From VRUE01 sp963697915 (GTDB taxonomy: Bacteria; Actinomycetota; Thermoleophilia; Solirubrobacterales; 70-9): a DNA stretch of 64,000 nt. Numbering within the stretch: position 1 is the stretch's first letter; each line of letters starts with the position of its first letter. The DNA is taken from positions 744,001-808,000 of the forward strand of contig OY969103.1 in NCBI GenBank assembly GCA_963697915.1, written 5' to 3'. Below the pieces are notes generated by a model. The model saw nothing but the letters and a program-made list of their open reading frames with translations, ran no database searches and was not told the DNA's origin. The position numbers were made by a program, and so were the translations under genes. This document shows, piece by piece, positions 44,630 to 53,611 of the stretch.

Positions 44630-45010
44630 CTAGTCCTGCGCCAGCACGGCGAGGATGTTCCCCGCCGGGTCCTTGAACCAGGCGATCTCGGGGCCGTTGC
44701 CGCGGGAGATGCCTTTCTCGTCCTGGTCGAACTCGTCGTAGCGCTCGAAGCCGACGCCGCGCGAGGCGAGGCCGTCGACCGTGGCCTCGACGTCGTCGAC
44801 CTGGAAGTTGAGAATCGTGTAGGTGGCGGGGACGTGGTCGGCTTTGAGGTAGACGAGGACCTGGCGGTCGCCGCCGAGGCCAAGCTCGAGCAGGCCGTTC
44901 TCCTCGTCGAGGACGGAGACCTTCAGGCCGAGGGTCTCGGCGTAGAAGCGGCGGGCCGCGTCGAGGTCGTCGACGGCGAAGCCGCTGAAGGTCGTAGCGT
45001 CGCCCAGCAC
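44630..45010 (-). CDS. VOC-superfamily (glyoxalase/dioxygenase fold) protein
   Basis: 126 residues with two beta-alpha-beta-beta-beta modules: TFSGFAVDDLDAARRFYAET and LNFQVDDVEATVDGLASRGV. Metal-binding positions (Glu in GPEIAWFKDPAGNILAVL) fit the glyoxalase/bleomycin-resistance group. Substrate unknown. It is the last gene of a four-gene minus-strand run (PCD, arfB, hypothetical, VOC). Confidence 0.9.
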   Translation of the reverse strand: MLGDATTFSGFAVDDLDAARRFYAETLGLKVSVLDEENGLLELGLGGDRQVLVYLKADHVPATYTILNFQVDDVEATVDGLASRGVGFERYDEFDQDEKGISRGNGPEIAWFKDPAGNILAVLAQD

Positions 45011-45019
45011 GGTCCCCGA

Positions 45020-45400
45020 CTACCCGGTGAGCTCGGGGATGAACCGCTCGAGGTGGGCGGCGATCGTGCGGCGCACCCACTCCTGGGTCGCGGGATCGGC
45101 CATCCGGTAGCGGCCGAGCAGCATCTTCTGGTCGTCGAGCGGCAGGCCGGCGACCTCCCAGCTGACCGCGAGGCGCTCGAAGAGCAGCTCGGAGCGGCGG
45201 CGCCAGGCGTCGTCCTGGGAGGTCGCCGCGCTCGCCGGGCCCTCGGTCAGCTTCGCGATCGTGCCGGCGCTCAACTCCTGCCGCAGGGTGAGGACGTTGC
45301 CCTCGGCATCGCGATAGTCGACGGTCGGCGACTTGGGCCGGGCCCGCCTCTTCTGCTTGCGCTTCGCCATCCGCTCCGAGTCTGCCAGGCCGGCGCTCAT
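45020..45400 (-). CDS. Conserved hypothetical protein downstream of arfB
   Basis: 126 residues from ATG 45400, which overlaps the arfB stop (ATGA). A basic N-terminal tail (MAKRKQKRRARPKS) precedes a helical domain (RRSELLFERLAVSWEVAGLP, then YRMADPATQEWVRRTIAAHL). The basic tail could bind RNA or ribosome, in line with the arfB partner. A later ATG at 45370 is possible. Family not recognised. Confidence 0.75.
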   Translation of the reverse strand: MSAGLADSERMAKRKQKRRARPKSPTVDYRDAEGNVLTLRQELSAGTIAKLTEGPASAATSQDDAWRRRSELLFERLAVSWEVAGLPLDDQKMLLGRYRMADPATQEWVRRTIAAHLERFIPELTG

Positions 45401-45816
45401 TCCTCCTCGGCGCGCGGCGGGCGACGACCGCGCTTGCGCTCGCCCTGCCGCCGCTTCCCCTCGAGCCGGCGCCGCCGGGAGCCGGCGGTCGGCCTGGTCG
45501 GCCGCCGCTCGCGGGGCACGGCGAGGCCGGCGGCGATCTTCTCCGCCAGGCGCGAGAGCGCGAGCTCGCGGTTGCGCGCCTGGCTGCGCGCCTCCTGGGC
45601 CACCGCGGTGACGAGCGGCCCAAGGCGCTGCAGTAGGCGCGCCCGCTGCCGCTCGTCGAGGGCCCCGGAGGCCGCGACGTCGAAGACCGCTTCCACCCGC
45701 GAGGCGGTGACGTTGGCGTGCTGGCCGCCCGGGCCGGACGACCGGCTGGCGCGCAGCTCGATCTCCGCCAACGGGATCGAGAGCCGCGAATCGATCCTCA
45801 GGAAGCTCACCGCCAC
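45397..45816 (-). CDS. arfB: Alternative ribosome-rescue factor ArfB (peptidyl-tRNA hydrolase)
   Basis: 139 residues. The release-factor GGQ motif is in SSGPGGQHANV, followed by the catalytic-domain helix and a C-terminal tail rich in Arg/Lys (GSRRRRLEGKRRQGERKRGR) that enters the mRNA channel of stalled ribosomes. It hydrolyses peptidyl-tRNA on non-stop complexes. Translation is coupled to the next gene through ATGA. Confidence 0.95.
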   Translation of the reverse strand: MAVSFLRIDSRLSIPLAEIELRASRSSGPGGQHANVTASRVEAVFDVAASGALDERQRARLLQRLGPLVTAVAQEARSQARNRELALSRLAEKIAAGLAVPRERRPTRPTAGSRRRRLEGKRRQGERKRGRRPPRAEEE

Positions 45817-45838
45817 CCCTCCAAGGTAGCCCCCCCGC

Positions 45839-46117
45839 TCAGGCCAGCGCGTCGATCTTCGCCGCCAGCTCGAAGTCTGCGGCGGTCACGCCGCCCTCGG
45901 AGTGGGTCGAGAGCGAGACCGTCACCGTGTCCCAGGAGATCTCCAGGTCAGGGTGGTGGTTCATCGCCTCGGCCGGCTCAACCAGGCTCTGGATGAAGTT
46001 CACCGAGCCGACGAAGTCACCGCGCTCGAAGCTCTTGCGGATCGAAGTGCCGCTGCGCTCCCAGCCGGGGTGCTCGGCCAACCTCGCGTCGATTTCGGAA
46101 TCGCCCAGGCGCGCCAC
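45839..46117 (-). CDS. Pterin-4a-carbinolamine dehydratase
   Basis: 92 residues from GTG 46117. The active-site signature is EAMNHHPDLEISWDTVTVSL and the fold ends THSEGGVTAADFELAAKIDA. It dehydrates 4a-hydroxytetrahydropterin and belongs to the PhhB/DCoH family. An ORF of 143 residues exists, but the upstream part is out of homology and overlaps the YrbE gene. It follows the permease genes by 22 bases. Confidence 0.92.
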   Translation of the reverse strand: MARLGDSEIDARLAEHPGWERSGTSIRKSFERGDFVGSVNFIQSLVEPAEAMNHHPDLEISWDTVTVSLSTHSEGGVTAADFELAAKIDALA

Positions 46118-46139
46118 ACACCCAATGCTGCCACAGACC

Positions 46140-46940
46140 TCAGCCGCCGATCGGCGCTCTCGGATTTGCACCGTAGAAGATGATGGTGGTGAGCATGCCG
46201 ATGATGTGGACGAAGATGATGTTGACGGCCATCGATCTCGCCGTCGCCGTCCCAACCCCGACCGGCCCACCGGACGCGGTGTAGCCGTAGTAGCAGCCGA
46301 CGAGCACGATCACGGTCGCCATCAGCATGCCCTTGGTGAGGCTGAAAATCACGTCCAAGGCATCCTGGAACGTCCAGAAGATCAATAAGTAGCCGCCCGA
46401 GGAGACGTCGCCGATCTGCTCGACCACGGCGATGTAGCTGGCGAAGTAGCCGACTCCGATCCCGACCAGGTAGACGAAGGGGAGCGCCATCCAGGCGCCC
46501 AGCAGGCGGGTCGCGGCAAGGAAGGTGACCGGTGGGATGCCCATCACCTCGAGCGCGTCGATCTCGTCGGAGATCCGCATCGCGCCGAGCTCGGCGACGA
46601 TCCCGGTCCCGACCTTGGCCGAGAGGATGTAGCCGAAGGCGTAGGGCAGGCCCTCGCGCAGGTCGCAGTAGGCGGAGAAGAGGCCGGCCAGGCTCGGCGC
46701 GCCCAGACCGCGGTTGAAGTAGGCGCCGATCAGGCCGCAGTTGAGGCCGAGGATGAAGACGAAGACCCAGATGATCAGCGCCGAGCCGAGGAGCAGGATG
46801 CCGGCCTGGCGCAGGCTCTCGCCGAAGAAGCGGAGGACGCGGCCCGAGTAGACGAGCCCGGCGACGCGCGAGCCGAAGCGGGCGACCTCGCCGAAGGAGT
46901 CAAGAAAGCCGCGCACCCCATCGAGCCACCCGATCCCCAT
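46140..46940 (-). CDS. YrbE/MlaE-type ABC permease, tandem copy 2
   Basis: 266 residues, about six helices, MlaE fold. VGTGIVAELGAMRISDEIDA and LEVMGIPPVTFLAATRLLGA are the conserved cytoplasmic coupling helix region. About nine in ten residues match the neighbouring copy at 47029, with long identical tracts; differences cluster at the N-terminus and at YLVGIGVGYFASY. YrbE proteins work with Mce proteins to move lipids; no mce or ATPase gene is seen in this window. Confidence 0.95.
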   Translation of the reverse strand: MGIGWLDGVRGFLDSFGEVARFGSRVAGLVYSGRVLRFFGESLRQAGILLLGSALIIWVFVFILGLNCGLIGAYFNRGLGAPSLAGLFSAYCDLREGLPYAFGYILSAKVGTGIVAELGAMRISDEIDALEVMGIPPVTFLAATRLLGAWMALPFVYLVGIGVGYFASYIAVVEQIGDVSSGGYLLIFWTFQDALDVIFSLTKGMLMATVIVLVGCYYGYTASGGPVGVGTATARSMAVNIIFVHIIGMLTTIIFYGANPRAPIGG

Positions 46941-47028
46941 CGGGTGAGTCTTACGCCCCGCTATACCTGAGTAAAGCTAAACGTTTCGGTATTAATGATC
47001 AGCCAAAAACCGCAGGCTGACGCCAGGC

Positions 47029-47826
47029 CTAGCCGCCGATCGGCGCTCTTGGGTTGGCCCCGTAGAAGATCAGCGTGGTGAGCATGCCGATGATGTGGAC
47101 GAAGATGATGTTGACGGCCATCGATTTCGCCGTCGCCGTGCCCACCCCGACCGGCCCACCGGACGCGGTGTAGCCGTAGTAGCAGCCGACGAGCACGATC
47201 ACGGTCGCCATCAGCATGCCCTTGGTGAGGCTGAAAATCACGTCCAAGGCATCCTGGAACGTCCAGAAGATAAGTAAGTAGCCTCCTGAGGAGACATCTC
47301 CAATCTGGTCGACGACGGCGATGTAGCTGGCTACGTAGACGATCCCGACACCGACCAGGTAGACGAAGGGGAGCGCCATCCAGGCGCCCAGCAGACGGGT
47401 CGCGGCGAGGAAGGTGACCGGTGGGATGCCCATCACCTCGAGCGCGTCGATCTCGTCGGAGATCCGCATCGCGCCGAGCTCGGCGACGATCCCGGTCCCG
47501 ACCTTGGCCGAGAGGATGTAGCCGAAGGCGTAGGGCAGGCCCTCGCGCAGGTCGCAGTAGGCGGCGAAGAGGCCGGCCAGGCTCGGCGCTCCCTGGGCGC
47601 GCACGAAGTAGGCGCCGATCAGGCCGCAGTTGAGGCCGAGCAGGAAGACGAAGACCCAGATGATCAGGGCCGAGCCGAGGATCAGGATGCCGGCCTGGCG
47701 CAGGCTCTCGCCGAAGAAGCGGAAGACGCGGCCCGAGTAGACGAGGCCGGCGACGCGCGAGCTGAAGCGGGAGACCTCGCCGAAGGCGTCGAGCCAGCCG
47801 CGCGGGACGTCGAGCCAACCCGTCAT
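47029..47826 (-). CDS. YrbE/MlaE-type ABC permease, tandem copy 1
   Basis: 265 residues, paralogue of the 46140 gene with nearly identical DNA over much of the length. It contains the same coupling motif (VAELGAMRISDEIDALEVMG). The gap to copy 2 is 88 bases and holds AT-richer DNA. It follows the third permease gene at 47891. The set resembles the yrbEA/yrbEB start of an mce operon, but with yrbEB duplicated. Confidence 0.95.
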   Translation of the reverse strand: MTGWLDVPRGWLDAFGEVSRFSSRVAGLVYSGRVFRFFGESLRQAGILILGSALIIWVFVFLLGLNCGLIGAYFVRAQGAPSLAGLFAAYCDLREGLPYAFGYILSAKVGTGIVAELGAMRISDEIDALEVMGIPPVTFLAATRLLGAWMALPFVYLVGVGIVYVASYIAVVDQIGDVSSGGYLLIFWTFQDALDVIFSLTKGMLMATVIVLVGCYYGYTASGGPVGVGTATAKSMAVNIIFVHIIGMLTTLIFYGANPRAPIGG

Positions 47827-47890
47827 GACGACAACTCCCGCTTCGCTCCCGGCGCGAAGAACCAGATATGCACGCTTGGTCGCTCCGCGC

Positions 47891-48736
47891 TCATCGAATC
47901 GACTGCAATTCGGGGTTGGAGGCGAGCATCACCGCGGTGAAGACGTAGAGGAAGAAGAAGACGCCGGTGAAGGCGATGACGACCGCCTGGTTGACGGCGC
48001 GGCCGACGCCGGCCGGACCGCCGGAAGCGGTCATCCCCTTGTAGCAGCAGACGATCGCGATGATGCCGCCGAACAGCGTGCACATCAGGACCGAGCCCCA
48101 GAGGTCGGCGATCAGCGCGTTGGTGAAGAGCGTCGCGAAGAAGCCGCCGAGCGGCTGTTCGTAGAGCAGCGAGGTGGCGATGCCGGCGGTGAGGCCGAAG
48201 ACGATCGCGAAGATGTCGAGCAGGCCGGTGATCACCATCAGCGCCAGGAAGCGCGGCACGACCAGGTTCTTGACCGGGTCGACGCCGAGCACCTGCAGGG
48301 CGTCGAGCTCCTCGCGGATCTTGCGGGCGCCGAGGTCGGCGGTGATCGCGGTGCCGGCGACGCCGGCGACGACCACGGCAGTGACGATCGGCCCGATGAA
48401 GCGGACCGCGGTGACGACGAAGAACCCGCCCAGGCGGTCGAGGGCGCCGAAGAGGTCGAGGATGCCGGCCGCCTGCAGCCCCGGCGCGCCGAGGCATAGC
48501 GCGAAGGTCGAGATCGTCATCGGGAACCAGGACAGTTTGAGGACGAAGAGGAACTGCCCGACCAGCTCCTCGCCGTAGGGGTAGGGCGGCCGCACCGCGG
48601 CGATCAGCGTCCGCGCGGTGAGCAGCATCATCTCGCCGACTTGTTCGACGAACGACTTGGCAGGCAGCAACGCCTGGGTCACAGCTTTTCCCGCCTCCAA
48701 TTCATAGCCAGCCCGAGCGGAGCATATCCCCTGCAC
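47891..48736 (-). CDS. YrbE/MlaE-type ABC permease, divergent paralogue (YrbEA-like)
   Basis: 281 residues from GTG 48736 (start uncertain; an ATG near residue 36 would give ~246). MlaE motifs: GTAITADLGARKIREELDAL and LQVLGVDPVKNLVVPRFLAL. It is clearly more distant from the two copies downstream than they are from each other, and would pair with one of them as a heterodimer. The gap to the next permease gene is 64 bases. The lipid-transport partner genes are not visible. Confidence 0.93.
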   Translation of the reverse strand: MQGICSARAGYELEAGKAVTQALLPAKSFVEQVGEMMLLTARTLIAAVRPPYPYGEELVGQFLFVLKLSWFPMTISTFALCLGAPGLQAAGILDLFGALDRLGGFFVVTAVRFIGPIVTAVVVAGVAGTAITADLGARKIREELDALQVLGVDPVKNLVVPRFLALMVITGLLDIFAIVFGLTAGIATSLLYEQPLGGFFATLFTNALIADLWGSVLMCTLFGGIIAIVCCYKGMTASGGPAGVGRAVNQAVVIAFTGVFFFLYVFTAVMLASNPELQSIR

Positions 48737-48773
48737 TCGATGCCACCGGCACCCAGGGTGACTGCCTTAACAC

Positions 48774-49220
48774 TCACACAGCACAGCCGCCGGCGAGCGG
48801 CGCGCCGCTCGCCGAGGCCCGTTTCGCCACTGCCTGCAGCCGCCGCGGAGCGACGACGCTGCAGACCCCCGCGGTCCAGCGGCTGCTCTCGTCGCGGACG
48901 AGGAAGAGGCCGTAGCGCCGCTGAGTGCGGCTGGGCAGGGCGCAGGCGGCCGAGTCGCGGGCGCTGCGGACGCTGATCACCTCGCCCCGCTCGATCGCCC
49001 CGCGGCTGCCGTAAGCGCGCAGGACGCGGTAGCGGTAGTCGGCGCGCTGCCGGTCGCGCGGGACCACCTTGACGAGGTCGCCGACGATCGCCGCGTCCGC
49101 ACGCTGCAGCGCCTCGCTCGGCGCCGACGGCGCGCAGGAGCAGGCCTGGGCGCCTCCGGCAAAGACCAGGGCGCCCAGGCCGACGATCGCCGCCACCGTT
49201 GACAGGCGCCTCACTCGCAC
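48774..49220 (-). CDS. Secreted cysteine-containing protein (TIMP/netrin-like fold suggested)
   Basis: 148 residues with a signal peptide (STVAAIVGLGALVFAGGAQA) followed immediately by CSCAPSAPSEALQRAD, the pattern of small NTR/TIMP-like domains that begin with CxC after cleavage. Further Cys occur in SAACALPSRTQRRYGLFLVR and at VCSVV and GCAV, enough for two or three disulfides. Function unknown; probably extracytoplasmic. It precedes the YrbE genes by 37 bases. Confidence 0.82.
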   Translation of the reverse strand: MRVRRLSTVAAIVGLGALVFAGGAQACSCAPSAPSEALQRADAAIVGDLVKVVPRDRQRADYRYRVLRAYGSRGAIERGEVISVRSARDSAACALPSRTQRRYGLFLVRDESSRWTAGVCSVVAPRRLQAVAKRASASGAPLAGGCAV

Positions 49221-49311
49221 CAGTCCACTGTAAAGAGGAGACGCGCGTACCTCAAATGCCGGTTGGCGCGAAAGCGCCCAAAACGCGCTTGTCGAGAGCC
49301 GCGCGCGCCCG

Positions 49312-50352
49312 CTAGGGCGTCAGCACGACCTTGAGCGCTTCACGGCTGTCGTAGAGCGCGTAGGCCTCGGCCGCCTGGTCCAGCTTCAGCCGGTGGGTGA
49401 CCAGCGGCGCCGGGTCGAGCCGCCCGGTCTCGAGCAAGCGGAGCACCGGGTCGACGTGCGCGATCACGTTGGCGAGGCCGAGCCGCACGGTCAGGCCCTT
49501 GAGCCAGGCGAGCCCAAGCGAGACCTCGCCCTTGCCGGCGTAGGCGCCGATCCCGGAGATGGTGCCCGCGTCGCGGGTGAGGCTGATCGCCATCGCCAGC
49601 GGCCCCGGGTCGCCGACCGCGTCGACGACGACGTCGGCGCCCCGCCCTTCGGTCGCCGCCCGCACCACGCGCTTCGGGTCTTCCTCGGTGAGGTGCACCG
49701 CCTCGGCGCCGAAGCTCTTCGCCATCGCCAGCCGTTCCTCGACCGAGTCGATCGCGAAGACGCGGGCGGCGCCGACGGCGAACGCCGCCTGCACGGAGCA
49801 GAGGCCGACCGGGCCCAGCCCCAGCACGGCGACCGTGTCGCCGGCGCGGGTGCCAGCGTGGACGACCGAGTGGTAGCCGGTCGCCATCACGTCACCGGCA
49901 AACAGCCCCACCTCGTCGGAGACGCCCTCCGGGATCCGCCGCAGGGTCAGGTTGGCGCGGGGCACGAGGACCACGTCGGCCTGGGCGCCCTGCAGGTCGC
50001 CGAGCGCCTCCCCGTGGCCGAAGATGCGGCCGTGCCGGCAGCGGTTGTACTCGCCGCGCAGGCAGGAGGAGCAGGTCGCGCAGGCGGTGTGGAAGCAGCC
50101 CAGCACCCGGTCGCCGACGGCGACCCGCTCGACGTCGGCGCCGGCGTCGAGCACGGTGCCGACGAACTCGTGGCCGATCGTGAAGCCGGGCGCGACCGGC
50201 ACCCGGCCGTGGAAGATGTGGAGGTCAGAGCCGCAGATGCCGCTCTGCTCGACCCGCACCAGGGCGTCGTCGGCGGCAAGCAGCCGCGGATCGGGCTTCT
50301 CCTCGATCCTGATCTCCCCGGGTGCCTGGAAGGTGACCGCGCGCACGGGCAC
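49312..50352 (-). CDS. Zinc-dependent alcohol dehydrogenase (MDR family)
   Basis: 346 residues. Catalytic zinc ligands are in GICGSDLHIFHG and TIGHEFVGTVL; the structural zinc site is the four-Cys CATCSSCLRGEYNRC. The cofactor motif is VAVLGLGPVGLCSVQ. It oxidises an alcohol with NAD(P). It stands alone between the TIMP-like gene and the HD-GYP gene. Substrate not determinable. Confidence 0.95.
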   Translation of the reverse strand: MPVRAVTFQAPGEIRIEEKPDPRLLAADDALVRVEQSGICGSDLHIFHGRVPVAPGFTIGHEFVGTVLDAGADVERVAVGDRVLGCFHTACATCSSCLRGEYNRCRHGRIFGHGEALGDLQGAQADVVLVPRANLTLRRIPEGVSDEVGLFAGDVMATGYHSVVHAGTRAGDTVAVLGLGPVGLCSVQAAFAVGAARVFAIDSVEERLAMAKSFGAEAVHLTEEDPKRVVRAATEGRGADVVVDAVGDPGPLAMAISLTRDAGTISGIGAYAGKGEVSLGLAWLKGLTVRLGLANVIAHVDPVLRLLETGRLDPAPLVTHRLKLDQAAEAYALYDSREALKVVLTP

Positions 50353-50378
50353 AACCGTAATCGATTGCGGCGACTCGG

Positions 50379-51800
50379 CTAAGCGGAAACGCCGCCGACG
50401 TTGACGCCGGCGACCTGGAAGCGGCCCGAGTCGGCGCCGGGGTTAGCCGTCTCCTGGATCCGCGCCTCGAGCGAGAGCTCACGCTCGAAGTCGGCCTCCT
50501 CGCCGTGGCGGAAGGAGACGTCTTTGCCCTCGAGCAGCTCGATGAAGACCTCGACGAAGCGGGCGTCGAGCTGTTTGCCGGCGACCCGGCGCAGCTCCTG
50601 GATCGCCTCGTAGCTCGAGGTCGGGGTGCGGTAGGAGTCGCGCGCGGTCATCACGTCGTAGGTGTCGGCGACCGAGATGATCCGCGCCAGCTCCGGGATT
50701 TCGTCCCCTTCCAGACCGCGCGGATAGCCTTTGCCGTCGATCCGCTCGTGGTGGGCGAGGATGATGTCCGCGACCGGGCCGTAGCCGTCAAGCGAAGAGA
50801 CGACCCGGGCCCCCTGCTGGGGATGGCGGCGGATCAGCATCCAGTCTTCGTCGGTGAGCGGCACGTTCGCCTTCAGGATCCGGTCGGGGAGGATGAACTT
50901 GCCGATGTCGTGCAGCAGGGCGGCGATGTGGACGAGCTCCTCCTCGCGCTTGGAGAAGCCGGCGCGCTGGGCGATCGCCCGCGAGTAGCGGGCGACGGCG
51001 GCGCTGTGGCGGGCGGTCATCTGGTCCCGCAGGTCGAGCGTGCGCAGCAGGGCGCTCAACATCCCGACCTGGAAGCTGGCCAGCTGCTTGCCGCGCACCT
51101 CCAGCTCCTGGGCGCGCTCCTCGGACTTGAGCAGGGCGCCGAGCAGGTACTGGAAGGTGATCAGGACGATGCCGAAGAAGGCGACCGCGGCAAGCCCGAT
51201 CTGGGCGTAGATGAAGGCGACGCCGACCGCCATCAGGGCGGCCGCGAGCTCCGAGGGGAGCATCGGGATCATCACCGTGCGGATCTTCGGGAAGAACGCG
51301 CTGCGCTCGACGTAGCACGTGTAGCCGCCGATCATCACGAAGTTCATCAGGATCCCGCAGCTGAAGGCGCCGAAGACGTAGACGTAGAAGGCGAGGTCGT
51401 CGGGGGTCGTCTGGGTCGCCTCGAGCAGCTCCTGGAAGCCGACGCCAACCAGCAGCGGGAAGCTCGTGAAGGTCACCACGTTGACCAGCAGGTCGTTGAA
51501 GCCTTCGCGGTAGCGGATCCACCCGATCAGGATCGAGATGACGCCGATCAGGGCTGCCGGGGTGCCGCCGAGGAAGACGATCGCGGTGATCAGGGCGAGG
51601 AAGTTGGCGGAGATCCTGAGTCGCGATTTTTCGGTTTCGATCGACATCAGGTCGCTGAAGGCCGAGAAGGCCAACAGCGTCGCGAAGAGCCCCCAGTCCC
51701 AGTTGGCTCTCGGCGCCTCCCAGATCGCCAGCGCGACCACCCCGGCCAGGGCGGTCAAGAGGAACGCGGTGCTCAGCCTGGTGGGTCGCTCTATCTGCAT
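50379..51800 (-). CDS. Membrane-anchored HD-GYP domain c-di-GMP phosphodiesterase
   Basis: 473 residues from ATG 51800. The N-terminal half has six to eight membrane helices (a MASE-like sensory module). The HD-GYP domain follows: AALLHDIGKFILPD, then HHERIDGKGYPRGLEG with the GYP triad. It hydrolyses c-di-GMP to pGpG or GMP. Extended starts lack homology. A terminator-like structure lies in the 458-base region upstream. Confidence 0.93.
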   Translation of the reverse strand: MQIERPTRLSTAFLLTALAGVVALAIWEAPRANWDWGLFATLLAFSAFSDLMSIETEKSRLRISANFLALITAIVFLGGTPAALIGVISILIGWIRYREGFNDLLVNVVTFTSFPLLVGVGFQELLEATQTTPDDLAFYVYVFGAFSCGILMNFVMIGGYTCYVERSAFFPKIRTVMIPMLPSELAAALMAVGVAFIYAQIGLAAVAFFGIVLITFQYLLGALLKSEERAQELEVRGKQLASFQVGMLSALLRTLDLRDQMTARHSAAVARYSRAIAQRAGFSKREEELVHIAALLHDIGKFILPDRILKANVPLTDEDWMLIRRHPQQGARVVSSLDGYGPVADIILAHHERIDGKGYPRGLEGDEIPELARIISVADTYDVMTARDSYRTPTSSYEAIQELRRVAGKQLDARFVEVFIELLEGKDVSFRHGEEADFERELSLEARIQETANPGADSGRFQVAGVNVGGVSA

Positions 51801-52258
51801 GGTGGCGCCTGGGTCTACCGTCGTCGACGCCCAGGTCCCATCAGGTTTCGCGCCCGACGTGCGATTCCTGCGACTGGTGGCCAAGCCGTGACGACCGCAA
51901 CTTGCAGTATCAAGGTAGACGCTCGGGGTACACCGGGCAAGCCACATGGATCACCTGGCCAATACCTTGCAATTCCCGCAAATAGCGGGCCTGCTGGACC
52001 TAAAAAAGCAAAGGGCGCCTCAAGGACGCCCTTTGCGAAGCTTCTGCGGCGCCGAAGCGGCACCGCGTCAGATGAAGTTCTTAACCCCTCTTGAAGACCA
52101 TTTCAATTCCCTTCGTCGAAGCCCGGATCTAAATCACCCCGCACAACTTCGAGCGAGGAATGTGTTGATCTGCTGGCAAGTTTGTAGCACAACCGATCCC
52201 AAACTTGTGCATCTGCAAGGAAAGTTGTGCATAAACGTCGTAGGACTTGCTGTAAGAA
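51801..52258. other. 458-base non-coding region with minus-strand attenuator-like structures
   Basis: No convincing protein-coding ORF. It is markedly AT-richer (52080-52258) than the rest of the window. Minus-strand features: tandem hairpins at 52046-52066 and 52003-52036, the latter with a T6 run. Plus-strand features: repeated half-sites of the type AAGTTGTGC/GCACAACTT near 52142, 52190, 52206 and 52228, upstream of the MFS gene. Short candidate leader peptides on the minus strand begin near 52100 (for example MVFKRG). Confidence 0.6.
52001..52036 (-). terminator. Intrinsic terminator in the leader of the HD-GYP gene
   Basis: Minus strand: GCAAAGGGCG (52036-52027) pairs with CGCCCTTTGC (52017-52008) around a 9-base loop, and the stem is followed by TTTTTTA (52007-52001). 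Strong intrinsic terminator in form. It lies 201 bases upstream of the HD-GYP start, so it either ends a short transcript or controls entry into that gene. A preceding hairpin (52046-52066) is adjacent. Confidence 0.8.
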
Positions 52259-53611
52259 ATGGGTAATCCGAGCCTGAAAGCCCCCCTGCGCAGGCGCGCC
52301 TTCCGGCGGCTGGCGATCTCCTACGCGGTCAACGAGATGGGCGACTGGCTCGGGATCGTCGCCCTCTCGGTGCTCGTCTACGACCTCACCGACAGCGCCC
52401 TGGCGACGGCCCTGCTCTTCCTCGGGAACGGCTTTCTGCCCGCCCTGATGACGCCGTTCTTCGTCGCCCGCCTGGAGCGGCCGCCCCCTCGCTACGCGCT
52501 GCCCGCGATCTACGCCGCCGAGGCCGCGGCCTTCGGCGCCCTGGCGCTGCTCGCCGACAACTTCTCGCTGGCGGCGATCGTCGCGATCGTCGCAGTCGAC
52601 GGCGCTCTAGCCCTGACCGCGAAGACCCTGACCCGCGCGGTCACCGCCGAGATGCTCGAGCCAAAGGGGGAGTTGCGCGCGGGCAACGCCATCCTCAACG
52701 TCGCCTTCACCGGCGGCGCCGCGGTGGGCCCGGCGCTGGCCGGCCTGGTGGTCGCCTCGATCGGCGTCCAGTCGGCGCTGCTGCTGAACGCGGCCTCCTT
52801 CTACGCGATCGCCTGGATCGTGCTCACCGCGGGCAGGCTGCCCAACGCCGAACCCGAGCCGGGTCGCTTGCGCGAGCAGGTGACCGCCGGCCTCACCTAT
52901 ATCCGCGACAACGTGACGTTGAAGCGGTTGGTCGTGGCGGAGGCCGTCGCGCTCACCTTCTTCGCCCTCGCGGTGCCGGTCGAGGTCATCTACGCCAAGG
53001 AGTCGCTGGGCGTGGGCGACGCCGGCTACGGCTTCCTGCTCGCCAGCTGGGGCACCGGCATGGTCCTCGGCAGCGTCGTCTTCGCCACCCTGCGGCGGGC
53101 GCCGCTGCCGCTGCTCCTCTTCTTCAGCACGCTCGCGATCGGCGCCAGCTACCTGGGCATGGCCGCCGCCCAGACCTTGATCATCGCCTGTGCCGCTTCG
53201 GTCGTCGGCGGCGCCGGCAACGGCGTCCAGTGGGTGGTGATGATCAGCGCCGTGCAGGAGCTGACCTCGCGCTCGATGCAGGTGCGCACGATCGGCACGC
53301 TCGAATCGATCGCCTCGGCCGCGCCCGGCATCGGTTATGTGCTCGGCGGCGTGATCGCCTCCGCCTGGAACCCGCGGGTGACCTTCACCGTCGCCGGCGT
53401 CGGGATAGTTGCGATCGTTGCTATTGCGGCCCCGCTGCTGGGCACGAAATGGCCCCTGCGCGGGGAAGATCCGTCCAGCGACGTAACCCCGCAGGAGGTT
53501 GACGCCGAAACCGGAATTATGGTGGAGCTAATTCCAGTGGGGGCCGGGAGGAGGTCTACCCCAGCATGGAGCGAAGGTCCCATCCAGTCGAAAGCGGAGG
53601 TAGAACCTTGA
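52259..53611 (+). CDS. MFS transporter
   Basis: 450 residues, 12 helices. SYAVNEMGDWLGIVALSVLV and LFLGNGFLPALMTPFFVARL are the first helices with the loop 2-3 motif; the middle GGAAVGPALAGLVVASIGV is typical of the MFS_3 (enterobactin exporter-like) group. It exports or imports a small solute by proton coupling. The TGA overlaps the TTG start of the following substrate-binding protein (TTGA), so translation is coupled to the peptide ABC operon. The upstream region has repeated TTGTGC motifs. Confidence 0.93.
   Translation: MGNPSLKAPLRRRAFRRLAISYAVNEMGDWLGIVALSVLVYDLTDSALATALLFLGNGFLPALMTPFFVARLERPPPRYALPAIYAAEAAAFGALALLADNFSLAAIVAIVAVDGALALTAKTLTRAVTAEMLEPKGELRAGNAILNVAFTGGAAVGPALAGLVVASIGVQSALLLNAASFYAIAWIVLTAGRLPNAEPEPGRLREQVTAGLTYIRDNVTLKRLVVAEAVALTFFALAVPVEVIYAKESLGVGDAGYGFLLASWGTGMVLGSVVFATLRRAPLPLLLFFSTLAIGASYLGMAAAQTLIIACAASVVGGAGNGVQWVVMISAVQELTSRSMQVRTIGTLESIASAAPGIGYVLGGVIASAWNPRVTFTVAGVGIVAIVAIAAPLLGTKWPLRGEDPSSDVTPQEVDAETGIMVELIPVGAGRRSTPAWSEGPIQSKAEVEP

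Noticed and set aside
52259..53611. Macrolide or drug-resistance gene call for the MFS protein
   Set aside because: MFS_3-type features are visible but nothing points to a specific drug.
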